A stretch of DNA of 64,000 nt, taken from JAHDCC01 sp964551835 (GTDB lineage: Bacteria; Actinomycetota; Acidimicrobiia; Acidimicrobiales; SZUA-35). The stretch spans positions 1 through 64,000 of the forward strand of contig CAZKEM010000094.1 of assembly GCA_964551835.1 (NCBI GenBank). Direction: 5' to 3'. The position numbers and the translations under genes were made by a program. Below are positions 7,230 through 16,156 of the stretch, in pieces. Under the pieces are notes generated by a model. The model ran no database searches. It was not told the DNA's origin and saw nothing but the letters and a program-made list of their open reading frames with translations. Positions within the stretch are counted from its first letter, which is position 1. Each line of letters opens with the position of its first letter.

Positions 7230-8239
7230 ACGTAGCGATTGTTGGCGCAGGCGCGATGGGCTGTTTCGTCGCTAGCCGTCTGGTCGAGGTCGACGGCGTC
7301 GACGTGACCCTCGTAGGCCGCCCTCGGTTTGTCGACGCGTTTGCGACCCGAGGGGGTTTACAGGTCAACGAGGAAGGCGACATTTCGGTCATCGGCGACA
7401 TTACGCCTGCGTCCGAAATTGGCGCCGACGCCGACTTGGTCATTCTTACCGTCAAGAGCTACGACACCGAAGATACCGCCAACCAAGTGTTGGCGGCTTA
7501 TGGCGTTGATACACCCGTGTTGAGTTTGCAGAACGGTGTCGGCAACGAGCAGACGCTGGTTGAAACCGGGTTTACTCGGGTGCTTGCCGGAAGCCTCACC
7601 ACACCGGTCAGCGTGTTAGGGCCAGCCAATATTCGGATTGACAAGGCTTCTAGTTCTGTCGGGTTGGCTTCATGGACCAGTCCGGCCGACGGCGATTTGG
7701 TGAATGTATTCGACATGTTTGACCGAAGCACGTTTGAGGCGACACGTTATGGCAGCGCTAAGAACCTTAAATGGACGAAACTGTTAATGAATATGGTTGG
7801 CAACGCGTCGAGTGCCATCTTGGATCAGACACCCGACGTTGTGTTTAGCGACGCCCGGTTGGTGAACCTTGAAATCGGGGCGTGGCGTGAAGCGTTGCGG
7901 GTGATGTCGGCTGCTGGGGTGGCGCCGGTCAAGGTTGGTTCGTATCCGTTCAGGTTGTTGGGTCCCGCGATAAGGTACTTGCCGAAGCCGGTGATTCGGC
8001 CGATTATGCGCAGCCAGGTCATCGGCGGTCGGGGTAAGAAAATGCCAAGCCTGCACATTGACGTGCACCGGGGGAGAGGCCGTAGCGAAGTAGCTTGGCT
8101 GAACGGAGCGGTGGCGCAGCTAGGCGACGAGGTGGGTGTGGACACCCCAATCAACCGGCTGTTCACCGAGACTGTCGAGTCGATGGTGTCGGACCCGACT
8201 AAATGGGACTCAAACAGACTATTCGAAGCCGCTAGATAG
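7226..8239 (+). CDS. PanE/ApbA-type 2-dehydropantoate 2-reductase-like protein
   Basis: A 337-residue oxidoreductase. The N-terminal Rossmann fold has VAIVGAGAMGCFVASRL (GxGxxG), then LVILTVKSYDTED and SLQNGVGNE, the ketopantoate reductase signature with catalytic Lys and Asn region. The C-terminal helical domain holds KNLKWTKLLMNMVGNASSA (conserved Lys/Asn), and the end has VDTPINRLFTETV. These enzymes reduce ketopantoate to pantoate with NADPH for coenzyme A, but many paralogues act on other 2-keto acids, so I do not assign panE. GTG start overlaps the upstream stop by four bases. Confidence 0.85.
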   Translation: MNVAIVGAGAMGCFVASRLVEVDGVDVTLVGRPRFVDAFATRGGLQVNEEGDISVIGDITPASEIGADADLVILTVKSYDTEDTANQVLAAYGVDTPVLSLQNGVGNEQTLVETGFTRVLAGSLTTPVSVLGPANIRIDKASSSVGLASWTSPADGDLVNVFDMFDRSTFEATRYGSAKNLKWTKLLMNMVGNASSAILDQTPDVVFSDARLVNLEIGAWREALRVMSAAGVAPVKVGSYPFRLLGPAIRYLPKPVIRPIMRSQVIGGRGKKMPSLHIDVHRGRGRSEVAWLNGAVAQLGDEVGVDTPINRLFTETVESMVSDPTKWDSNRLFEAAR

Positions 8240-8709
8240 TATTTGTTTACCGTGAAAGAACAGAATGCTGGTAGGCAATTAAACAATTATACTGGCTCTG
8301 TGCATGTGGTTAATTAGTTGCATATTACTTGGCCGAACACTGAAGTTGCACGCATATATATAGTCGAGCAGCTGGGGGTAACGGCCTTCCAACCGGGCGA
8401 TGTTTGGCTAGCCTGTGTCGGTAAATGCTGTTACTTCTACATGTAAGTTGATGCACATAACGTAAGTTTAGGTATTTATTCCCAATATTGACGATATATG
8501 TCGTCTGCCCTTGCGTGAGCGTACGTGTTGTTCTAGCGTGTCACGTGGTTCGGTAAAAATGTCGAACATGTAGTGATAAGGGAATCGTATATGGCCAGTT
8601 CCGCCGCCGGCCTTAGGCCTAAATGCGACAATTGTTGCGTCATTAATTATAAACTACCTGACACTTCGATCAACTTCCATGTCGAGCGTTGTCTCATCGA
8701 GGTGGTTGT
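8240..8709. promoter_or_regulatory. AT-rich leader of the glycan island with promoter-like elements
   Basis: This 470-base gap has no convincing gene and is more AT-rich than its flanks. A promoter-like pair, GCGACA (8625-8630) and TATAAA (8648-8653), has 17-base spacing and would start transcription about 50 bases before the pglF-like gene. Other elements: direct repeats GTAAGTT at 8443 and 8462, inverted repeats GTAA/TTAC (8421-8434) and GTTCG/CGAAC (8548-8567), and the palindrome TTAGGCCTAA near 8614. Their function is unknown; they could be operators for the downstream glycan genes. Confidence 0.35.
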
Positions 8710-10602
8710 GTGTATCTCGTGACTGTAAGACTGTCGCGGTATATGGGGCTGATTCTGGGTTGGGTTCGTGTTAGGCAACGTCTATTCCCCATCTTGGTTG
8801 ATCTTGCTGCTTGGATGGTTGGGTTGACCGCCGGGGTCTGGCTGAAACTGACTTCCCAAATGTTCTCCCTGAAGGCACCAATTTTGTTGATCGTAGTGTC
8901 GAGCGTGGCTATCCATTGGTCAATTGGTCGAACCATTCGGCTGTATAGACAGCGTTGGCGGATTTCGTCGTTTGAAGAGGTAGCGGGTTTAGGGTTGGTT
9001 TGGGCGGCGACGTCGATGGTGCTTACGGGCACCAACTTTGCGCTTCGCCCCGATGTTTCCCCCGTGCCCACATCTGGCCTGATAGTGGGAACTGTCGTGT
9101 CGTTTATGTTGATGTTTCTCGCCCGTGGGACGTGGCGACGGTTGTGGGAACTGCAGATGCGTCCCCGTCCCGACCGCAGTAAAGCGACGATTGTCTTTGG
9201 TGCCGGTGAAGGTGGCAAGCAGATGATACGCGCCATGCTGGTCGACCCCAATTGTCAGTACCTGCCGGTTGCGTTGCTGGACGACGACCCACGGCGGGCC
9301 AATCGAGAACTTCATGGGGTTCGTGTGCGAGGTACTCGGCATGATCTGGCCGAAGTAGCAAACAAATACAACGCGGAAGTCTTGTTAGTTGCGATAGTCT
9401 CAGCCAATTCCGGGCTGATCCAGTCTATGGCTGAAGCTGCGGCCGAGCTTGACTTAGATGTTCGGGTCTTGCCGCCTTCTTCTGAGCTAGTGGGCCGCAT
9501 GACGCTGGATGATGTGCGCACGCCTACTGTTGAAGACCTTCTCGGACGAGACCCGGTAACCGTAGATCTAAAGTCGGTGTCGGCTTATGTCGCTGGCAAA
9601 CGGGTCCTTGTAACTGGGGCTGGGGGCTCGATTGGTTCAGAGCTTTCCCGTCAGCTCAGCGAGTTCAACCCGGCCGAACTCTACTTGTTGGACCGTGACG
9701 AAAACGGCCTTCACTCGGTCCAACTTTCGATAGAGGGTAAAGCGCTTTTGGATAGCGAGATGCTGGTAGTCGCCAATATTCGTGATCGTGATCGGGTGTT
9801 TGAAATCTTCGACCAGGTTCGGCCTGAGGTAGTTTTTCACGCTGCGGCCTTAAAACACCTGACCTTGCTCGAGCGTTTCCCGGCCGAAGCGATCAAGACC
9901 AATACTGTAGGTACAGCCAACGTATTGGATGCCGCCCAGAAGTTCGATGTCGAACGATTCGTAAACGTGTCAACCGATAAGGCAGCCGACCCAACTTCGG
10001 CGTTAGGGGCCAGTAAGTTAGCAGCCGAACGGTTGACAGCCCATGCCGCTGCCGAAACAGGCAAGCCCTACGTCTCGGTTCGTTTCGGGAATGTGTTGGG
10101 CAGTAGCGGTTCGGTGTTGCCGACGTTTTTAGGTCAAATCGAACAGGGCAAGCCTATTACGGTAACTGATCCAGACGTCACCCGGTACTTCATGACTATT
10201 CCTGAAGCCGTTCGGCTTGTGGTCCAAGCTGGCGCAATCGGTGATCCAGGAGAACTCATGATCCTCGACATGGGCGAACCAGTAAAGATCGTCGACTTGG
10301 CAGAACAGCTTATAGCGGCTCTAAGTCCAAAGACAGAGATTGTCTATACCGGTTTGAGGCCTGGCGAAAAGTTGCACGAAGCGTTAAACGCCGAACACGA
10401 GATAGGGGTGCCAAAAGTGCATCCAAGAATTCTCCACACTCACGTTGAGGCAAAAGAGGCGGCCGACGCCATGGCGGCAGTTGGCCCGAAGCATGTTGAT
10501 GTAGCCCGAAGTCTGCTGAATCAGCAAGATCCGGTTGAGCCTGACACCGAAGACCCAAGCCTGATTGAACAAAACTCTGCAACTGTGAGAGGACTTACCT
10601 AA
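8710..10602 (+). CDS. pglF: PglF/CapD-type membrane UDP-GlcNAc 4,6-dehydratase
   Basis: A roughly 630-residue two-part enzyme. The N-terminal half has four hydrophobic segments (about residues 10-125) and a CoA-binding-like Rossmann unit (TIVFGAGEGGKQMIRAML). The C-terminal half is the SDR dehydratase: VLVTGAGGSIGSELSRQL (NAD site), HAAALKHLTLLE and NVSTDKAADPTSALGASKL, where the TDKA...K replaces the usual YxxxK. It would convert UDP-GlcNAc to UDP-4-keto-6-deoxy-GlcNAc, step one to UDP-bacillosamine or related sugars. I chose GTG 8710 with GAGGTGG just upstream; other starts nearby are possible. Stop overlaps the next ATG by one base. The FlaA1/WbpM family is broad, so the exact product is inferred from the PglE/PglD partners. 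Confidence 0.85.
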   Translation: MYLVTVRLSRYMGLILGWVRVRQRLFPILVDLAAWMVGLTAGVWLKLTSQMFSLKAPILLIVVSSVAIHWSIGRTIRLYRQRWRISSFEEVAGLGLVWAATSMVLTGTNFALRPDVSPVPTSGLIVGTVVSFMLMFLARGTWRRLWELQMRPRPDRSKATIVFGAGEGGKQMIRAMLVDPNCQYLPVALLDDDPRRANRELHGVRVRGTRHDLAEVANKYNAEVLLVAIVSANSGLIQSMAEAAAELDLDVRVLPPSSELVGRMTLDDVRTPTVEDLLGRDPVTVDLKSVSAYVAGKRVLVTGAGGSIGSELSRQLSEFNPAELYLLDRDENGLHSVQLSIEGKALLDSEMLVVANIRDRDRVFEIFDQVRPEVVFHAAALKHLTLLERFPAEAIKTNTVGTANVLDAAQKFDVERFVNVSTDKAADPTSALGASKLAAERLTAHAAAETGKPYVSVRFGNVLGSSGSVLPTFLGQIEQGKPITVTDPDVTRYFMTIPEAVRLVVQAGAIGDPGELMILDMGEPVKIVDLAEQLIAALSPKTEIVYTGLRPGEKLHEALNAEHEIGVPKVHPRILHTHVEAKEAADAMAAVGPKHVDVARSLLNQQDPVEPDTEDPSLIEQNSATVRGLT

Positions 10603-11879
10603 TGACGACCGAGCGATGGGAAGGGGCGAACCTTGTCGTTGTCGGCCAAGGCTACGTCGGTTTGCCGCTTGCGATGCGGGCCGTCGATGCAGGATTTAAC
10701 GTTATTGGTTACGACTTGGACAAGGCCAAAGTTTCTGGCCTCGACGCTGGTCAGACACACATTGACGATGTCTCCGACGAACAAGTAGTAGCGGCGTTAG
10801 CGACCGGCCGGTATCACCCGACCGAAACGGTTCGAGATTTGGCTGGGTTTGACGTTGCCGTGATCACGGTGCCAACGCCCCTGGCTGATGGTGCGCCCGA
10901 CATCTCCTATATAACGTCTGCGGTGACGACGCTTGGCCGCTTCTTGACCAAGGGTGCGACCGTCATTCTAGAATCTACGACCTACCCGGGAACAACCGAG
11001 GACGTTGTTAAAGACATTCTCGAAGTCGAATCGGGTTGTAAGGCTGGTTCGGAATTCTACTTGGGGTATTCTCCCGAGCGCATCGATCCGGGCAACGATG
11101 TTTGGACGTTCGAACGCACACCTAAAATTGTCTCGGGCATCGACGAGGCTTCTTTGGAGGCCGTCGATTCGTTTTACAAACTGCTGGTGGACCGAACCGT
11201 CCCGACAAAGGGAACCAGGGAAGCCGAACTCAGTAAGCTGCTCGAGAACACCTTCCGTCACGTCAACATCGCGTTGGTTAACGAACTGGCAATGCATGCC
11301 CGGGCGATGGGTATCGACTTCTGGAACGTAATCGAGGCTGCATCGTCGAAGCCCTTTGGGTTTATGCCGTTTTACCCAGGGCCAGGTGTTGGCGGCCACT
11401 GTCTTCCCGTCGACCCGTCATATCTCTCGTGGCAGTTCGAACGTCAACTTGGTTCGGTCTCTAGGTTCGTCAAGATTGCCAACGACATCAACAACAACAT
11501 GCCAACGTATGTGGCTCGCAGGGTGCAAGCTGGTCTGAACGATCGTCTCAAGCCGGTAAAGGGTTCCAAGGTCTTGGTGCTGGGTGTGGCGTATAAGAAG
11601 AACTCGAACGATGCTCGAGAGACCCCGGCGACGCCGTTACTGCGAGAGTTGTTTGCGATGGGGGCTTCGCTGCAAGTCCATGACCCGCACGTTGTGGACT
11701 ATGAACTTGATGACTTCATCGAACGGGTCGATTTGACCGAGGAGGTCCTGGTAGGAGCCGATGTTGTGGTTCTGGTTACAGACCATGACGATGTGGACTA
11801 CGATCTCGTGGTGGACACCGCCGATTATGTCTTCGATGCTAGGCATCGTCTCAACCAAACCAAGGTCGAGCAGCTATGA
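10602..11879 (+). CDS. Nucleotide-sugar 6-dehydrogenase, WecC/WbpA type
   Basis: A 425-residue UDP-sugar dehydrogenase. NAD-binding start LVVVGQGYVGLPLAMRAVD, then ITVPTPL, ESTTYPGTTE, YLGYSPERIDPGN, the catalytic region ELSKLLENTFRHVNIALVNEL and PGPGVGGHCLPVDPSYLSW with the catalytic Cys, and a C-terminal domain with LGVAYKKNSNDARETPA. The sequence around the Cys fits enzymes oxidising UDP-GlcNAc or UDP-ManNAc rather than UDP-glucose. With the WecB homologue directly downstream (4-base overlap ATGA), UDP-ManNAc to UDP-ManNAcA is the most likely reaction; UDP-GlcNAcA is the alternative. Confidence 0.88.
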   Translation: MTTERWEGANLVVVGQGYVGLPLAMRAVDAGFNVIGYDLDKAKVSGLDAGQTHIDDVSDEQVVAALATGRYHPTETVRDLAGFDVAVITVPTPLADGAPDISYITSAVTTLGRFLTKGATVILESTTYPGTTEDVVKDILEVESGCKAGSEFYLGYSPERIDPGNDVWTFERTPKIVSGIDEASLEAVDSFYKLLVDRTVPTKGTREAELSKLLENTFRHVNIALVNELAMHARAMGIDFWNVIEAASSKPFGFMPFYPGPGVGGHCLPVDPSYLSWQFERQLGSVSRFVKIANDINNNMPTYVARRVQAGLNDRLKPVKGSKVLVLGVAYKKNSNDARETPATPLLRELFAMGASLQVHDPHVVDYELDDFIERVDLTEEVLVGADVVVLVTDHDDVDYDLVVDTADYVFDARHRLNQTKVEQL

Positions 11880-12994
11880 AAAGTGCCGCCCCAGGAGTGG
11901 CGTGCGTAGCTGGAGCGCGTCCGAATTTCATGAAGATCAAGCCGATCATCGACGCGCTCGATGCGGTCGGATGCGGGACCGAACTGATTCACACCGGGCA
12001 ACACTACGACCAGGCGATGAGCGATGTCTTCTTTAAGGACCTTGGATTGCGGGAACCCGACCTTCATTTGAACGCTGGCTCAGGGTCACACGCCGAACAG
12101 ACCGGCAACGTTATGGTGATGTTCGAACAGTACGTTCTGGAACACAAACCCGATTGGGTAGTTGTTGTTGGAGACGTCAATTCGACGATGGCGTGTGCCA
12201 TCGTCGCCGCCAAAGCCGGTTGTCGGGTGGCTCATGTTGAAGCCGGGTTGCGTAGTCGTGATTGGGCAATGCCCGAAGAGGTCAACCGAGTAGTAACCGA
12301 CCGGGTCTCAGACCTGTTGTTAGCTCCAGCCCCCGACGGCGTCGCAAACCTTCGAGCCGAGGGTTACGCCGAGTCACGCATCAAACTTGTCGGCAACGTC
12401 ATGATCGATACCTTGTATAAGAACCTGGAACGGGCCCAGAGGCAACCGATCCTGTCAGACCTTGGCGTCGAGCGGAACGGCTATGGATTGGTTACTTTGC
12501 ATAGGCCGTCGAATGTCGACGACGAAGCTGTGCTCGGCGGTTTGATAGATGCATTGAACCATGTCGCCGGTCGGCTGCCGTTGGTCTTTCCCGCCCATCC
12601 CCGAACGGCGGAGAGACTCGAAGCTTTTCGGTTGCACCCCGATATTTCGGTAGTAGAGCCGAAGGGCTACTTGGACTTCGTGGCGTTGCAAGATGGCGCC
12701 CGGTTGGTTATGACCGACTCGGGTGGTCTTCAAGAAGAAACCACAGCGCTTGGTGTTCCGTGTTTGACGTTGCGCAAAAATACCGAACGGCCGATCACGA
12801 TTACCGAAGGTACTAATCGACTCGTTGGCGTAGAGACCGACACGATTATCGCCGGCGCCGAAGATGTGTTGGTCAATGGAGTCGAAGCGCGTTGCCCGGC
12901 TCTTTGGGATGGGAAAGCGGGCGCCCGAGTAGCTGAAGCGGTAATCGGATTCTCAGTCGAAATTCACGACCTAACAGAGGAACTTGTTGCATGA
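11876..12994 (+). CDS. wecB: UDP-N-acetylglucosamine 2-epimerase (non-hydrolysing)
   Basis: A 372-residue GT-B-like epimerase interconverting UDP-GlcNAc and UDP-ManNAc. Recognisable are CVAGARPNFMKIKPI, ELIHTGQHYD, VVGDVNSTMACAIVA, VAHVEAGLRSRDWAMPEEVNR, GYGLVTLHRPSNVDD, VFPAHPRT and MTDSGGLQEETTALGVPCLTLR with the nucleotide-binding residues. Length is normal for WecB/MnaA. It sits in a translationally coupled run (pglF, dehydrogenase, wecB), and the upstream dehydrogenase probably uses its product. The stop overlaps a 30-codon mini-ORF by four bases. Confidence 0.95.
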   Translation: MKSAAPGVACVAGARPNFMKIKPIIDALDAVGCGTELIHTGQHYDQAMSDVFFKDLGLREPDLHLNAGSGSHAEQTGNVMVMFEQYVLEHKPDWVVVVGDVNSTMACAIVAAKAGCRVAHVEAGLRSRDWAMPEEVNRVVTDRVSDLLLAPAPDGVANLRAEGYAESRIKLVGNVMIDTLYKNLERAQRQPILSDLGVERNGYGLVTLHRPSNVDDEAVLGGLIDALNHVAGRLPLVFPAHPRTAERLEAFRLHPDISVVEPKGYLDFVALQDGARLVMTDSGGLQEETTALGVPCLTLRKNTERPITITEGTNRLVGVETDTIIAGAEDVLVNGVEARCPALWDGKAGARVAEAVIGFSVEIHDLTEELVA

Positions 12995-13083
12995 CAGTCG
13001 ACAAAGCGGGCGAGAGGTCTTCCCCACACCGAAAAGGCTGCTGTGGAACTCTCTCAGGTGGAGAGATGGAACCTGAAGTATGA
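12991..13083 (+). CDS. 30-residue mini-ORF coupling wecB to the ABC flippase
   Basis: An ATG at 12991 overlaps the wecB stop as ATGA; the frame runs 30 codons and ends in TGA that overlaps the ATG of the ABC transporter gene, again as ATGA (13080-13083). The peptide is polar with a CC pair (RKGCCGTLSGGE) and no family is recognised. A GGTGGAG lies upstream of the transporter ATG. It may simply keep ribosomes moving between two genes, or be a leader peptide or real small protein; chance is possible. Confidence 0.35.
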   Translation: MTVDKAGERSSPHRKGCCGTLSGGEMEPEV

Positions 13084-14822
13084 GCGAGAATCTTAGGCTC
13101 TTAAAGCGTAGCTTCGAACTGATCGACCGGTCGCTTCAAATACGACTTGGAGCCTTGGCAGTTGTTGCTTTAGTGATCTCGGGCCTCGACGCTCTCGGCG
13201 TGTTGCTTATGTTGCCACTGGCGAAAGTCGTTGGCAACGGCGAAGAATCGATCGACCTTCCCCTTTGGGAGTCTGCAAGCCCAACTGCTTTGCTTGGGGC
13301 GAGCGTCGGATTGTTTATCGGAAAGTCCGTAGCTACGGCAGTGTTGCGTTGGTGGACTTTGGGTGTGACTCTTAGGTCGGGGAGTCGCGCCGCTACGAAA
13401 ATGTTTGATCGCTATATGGCAGCGCCGGTTAGTTTTTATGACTCGCGGAATAGTGCAGACGCGGTTCGAACAGTCATGGTTTCGGTCAGAAACTTTTTCC
13501 AACAAGGTGTTATTGGTGCGACTAACTTAATCGCCGAGTCTATTACTTTGGTCGTGTTGGTCATCGTGTTACTCGTTCAGTCGCCAATCACAGGTTTGGT
13601 CGCTTTCGTATATTTTGGTTTAGCTATCATCTTTTTTGGTCGAGTAGTACAACGGAACACCACGCGTCTTTCAACCGAGACTCAGAACTTGACTGCCGAG
13701 GGCATCCAGCTGGTTCAGGAAGGGCTCGGCGCGCTTACTGAGCTTCGGGTGAGGCAGACTACACGCTATGTGACTGGCCCGTTCGGTCAGAAGCAGGACG
13801 AGATCCAGAAGAGTAGACGTGTGGTCCTTTTCGCAGGAGAGCTAGCTCGCTATTATCTAGAAATTGTTTTTGTCGGTGCAGTGGGACTAGTCGCCGGCTC
13901 GGTGCTTCTCTTCTTCCCCTCGGACGAGTTTCTGCCAACCCTGGCTTTGTTTCTTGTGGTCGGCTTTCGGGCGTTGCCAAGCATTTCTCGTCTCTTGGTG
14001 GCGGCAAACAGTGTTCGTGTGGGGCGATCATCTCTTGGAATTGTCTGCGAAGACCTCGACGCAATGAAAGCCGCCGGTCGAGAAGAATCTTCGTTGGAGA
14101 AAGTGGCGGTTCCTGGTCCGGCTCGTCTCTTGGTAGACAATATAGATTTTGCTTATAGCAGTGAGCTGGTGCTAGATGGGATCTCAATCGATTTAGAACC
14201 GGGTGGTTCACTTGGTTTGCTTGGGTCTTCAGGGTCCGGGAAATCAACCCTGCTCGAAATAATTTGTGGTTTACGTAGTCCAAGTGGAGGAAAGGTTGAC
14301 GTTAGGCCAGAAGGCGCACAAGAGTCTGAAACTGCCAGCATCGGATATGTTCCGCAGAGCGTGTTCACCATCGATTGCACGGTCTTCGAGAACGTAACAC
14401 TAGGCCGGGAAGCCACGGAAGAGCAAGTTTGGGAGGCTCTGGAGACTGCGTGTGCCGCCGACTTTGTTCGAGCTCTCCCCCAGGGTTTGTTGACTAACGT
14501 CGGGGAGTCGGGGACGCTGTTGTCCGGCGGGCAGCGTCAGAGACTGGGACTGGCACGGGCATGTTTAACCAGACCTGGCCTTCTGATTCTGGATGAAGCA
14601 ACTTCGGCGCTCGATTCTGAAACCGAGGCAAGCGTTGTGTGTTCGCTTAATCAGCTCCGTGAACATACATCTTTGGTCGTGGTCACCCATCGTCCGTCTA
14701 CGCTCAGATTTTGCGATTCAGTCCTTGAGATCTCTGACGGCAGAGCCCAAAAGGTAACAGCCGATGTCGAAACAATTGACCTTGAGGAAACCGAGGCTCG
14801 GAGGGAGGTCACCTCTCGGTGA
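13080..14822 (+). CDS. PglK-like ABC flippase for lipid-linked glycan
   Basis: A 580-residue half-transporter with about six membrane segments (residues 20-330) fused to one nucleotide-binding domain. The NBD shows Walker A LGLLGSSGSGKSTLLEI, Q-loop GYVPQSVFTIDCTVFENVTLG, signature LLSGGQRQRLGLARA, Walker B LLILDEATSALD and the switch His in VVVTHRPS. Length and the membrane-domain phrase RYYLEIVFVGAVGL resemble Campylobacter PglK, which flips undecaprenyl-PP-oligosaccharide. Position among bacillosamine and glycosyltransferase genes supports the same role. Other MsbA-type lipid exporters remain possible. It is coupled to the downstream polymerase/ligase gene by a GTGA overlap. Confidence 0.82.
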   Translation: MSENLRLLKRSFELIDRSLQIRLGALAVVALVISGLDALGVLLMLPLAKVVGNGEESIDLPLWESASPTALLGASVGLFIGKSVATAVLRWWTLGVTLRSGSRAATKMFDRYMAAPVSFYDSRNSADAVRTVMVSVRNFFQQGVIGATNLIAESITLVVLVIVLLVQSPITGLVAFVYFGLAIIFFGRVVQRNTTRLSTETQNLTAEGIQLVQEGLGALTELRVRQTTRYVTGPFGQKQDEIQKSRRVVLFAGELARYYLEIVFVGAVGLVAGSVLLFFPSDEFLPTLALFLVVGFRALPSISRLLVAANSVRVGRSSLGIVCEDLDAMKAAGREESSLEKVAVPGPARLLVDNIDFAYSSELVLDGISIDLEPGGSLGLLGSSGSGKSTLLEIICGLRSPSGGKVDVRPEGAQESETASIGYVPQSVFTIDCTVFENVTLGREATEEQVWEALETACAADFVRALPQGLLTNVGESGTLLSGGQRQRLGLARACLTRPGLLILDEATSALDSETEASVVCSLNQLREHTSLVVVTHRPSTLRFCDSVLEISDGRAQKVTADVETIDLEETEARREVTSR

Positions 14823-16099
14823 CTACGATACTGATAGTTGCCTCAGTGCTCGCTGGCGGTGTGCTGATCTACGCCAGGAATGCACGAGCGTCGCTAATCG
14901 TACTTCTGATCGTAACGGCGCTTCTTTCAGGCTCGGAAAATGAGACTGTCAATTTTGTTGGGATACAGGTTCGACGGCTTTGTATAGTCTTTCTAGCCTT
15001 ACTCGTCTTAAGGAACAAGAGTAGGCTGCCTAAGTCGGTAGTTTGCCTAATTGGTGCATCGCTAGTCGGTATCTCCGGTCTTCTGCAGGCCGACGCTCCG
15101 GAGTCTGGTCCCACGTTATTGGCTTCAACTTTTCTCTTGCATCTTCCTGCAGCGATCACGATCCGTAGTTGGGTAGTTGAGCCCGGAAACAAAGAGAAAA
15201 TCGGAAGAATCTTCATCTTTGCAGCGTCGATTCATGGCTTGTTGACAGCGGTCTATCTGAGAGATTTTACCGGCGAAACTAGGTTCGCGGGGGCTGGGTC
15301 TAACGCTCCGTTATTCGCATTTGCGGGCGGCGCCTTGCTGTCGGCTCTCCTCTGGGGTTTGTTCTACGAGAAGGGACAAACCAAGCTGGTGTGCATCCCG
15401 CTACTGCCAATCACGATTTTGCTCACCCTTCTTGGGGCCCAGCGTTCGGGTTTGCTTTCGCTAGGAGCGGCCGTGATTCCCTTCTTGGCGTTGGGCTTGA
15501 TCCGTTACCCGATGAAGATGTTGAAGATAGTATCCGGATCTATTGTCACGGTTTGGCTAGTCGTTTCAAATTCGACGCTGTTCGATTTTGCGTTTGAACG
15601 TTTTTCTACGCTCGACTCGAACGGGCGAGACGAACGATGGAACTCAGCCTGGGAGCTGATCAGGCAACGTCCGGTTTCAGGATGGGGCCCCGGGTCTAGG
15701 GAGGAAGTCGGGTTTGGTGTCCACAATTCCTTCGTTTCGATCTGGTTGGAGCTCGGGATAGTCGGTCTCATACTCTGGGTAGCTGCGATAGTGATTGCCT
15801 TAAACAGCTGTCTCAAGGTGTTGTCACGTTATAAGTCTGACGGTGAAGGAGTGGCCCTTCTATCGCTGAGTTGGTTATCGGTTTGTGTGGCCTTTGCCCA
15901 GGTAGAGGACAAGCTATATCGTCCGTCTAATCTTCCTGCAGTTGTCTTCCTCTTGGCTCTGCTTACCGCCTCAGTCGTAGCGGATCATAGAAACGTTGCG
16001 TTGGGGCGGCATCTGTCGCGTGTCGGAGGTGCATGGTCCAGCCGCCACCGAAATTGGGCTCTACCGGTCGGCCAGTTTCGGCAAGAAGCGAAGCAATGA
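14819..16099 (+). CDS. O-antigen ligase/polymerase (Wzy/WaaL-like) membrane protein
   Basis: A 426-residue integral membrane protein with about 10-12 hydrophobic segments. The hallmark is the large periplasmic-loop region: RWNSAWELIRQRPVSGWGPG followed by VHNSFVSIWLELGIVGLILW, the Wzy_C/WaaL pattern with conserved Arg, Gly and His. Such proteins either polymerise lipid-linked repeat units or ligate glycans to an acceptor outside the membrane. Which of the two cannot be told from sequence. It starts with GTG overlapping the flippase stop by four bases, placing export and joining in one unit. Confidence 0.82.
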   Translation: MTTILIVASVLAGGVLIYARNARASLIVLLIVTALLSGSENETVNFVGIQVRRLCIVFLALLVLRNKSRLPKSVVCLIGASLVGISGLLQADAPESGPTLLASTFLLHLPAAITIRSWVVEPGNKEKIGRIFIFAASIHGLLTAVYLRDFTGETRFAGAGSNAPLFAFAGGALLSALLWGLFYEKGQTKLVCIPLLPITILLTLLGAQRSGLLSLGAAVIPFLALGLIRYPMKMLKIVSGSIVTVWLVVSNSTLFDFAFERFSTLDSNGRDERWNSAWELIRQRPVSGWGPGSREEVGFGVHNSFVSIWLELGIVGLILWVAAIVIALNSCLKVLSRYKSDGEGVALLSLSWLSVCVAFAQVEDKLYRPSNLPAVVFLLALLTASVVADHRNVALGRHLSRVGGAWSSRHRNWALPVGQFRQEAKQ

Positions 16100-16156
16100 G
16101 GGCTTGTTTCGAAGATGCGATACATCTGTGTACGCGGAGCCTAGAAGTAACTGTCA

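Noticed and set aside
10602..11879. UDP-glucose 6-dehydrogenase
   Set aside because: The PGVGGHCLPVDPSYL region and the WecB neighbour fit UDP-HexNAc dehydrogenases better.
13080..14822. Multidrug exporter as function of the ABC protein
   Set aside because: Half-transporter layout alone would allow it, but the glycan gene context, translational coupling to the ligase/polymerase and PglK-like features favour a lipid-linked glycan flippase.
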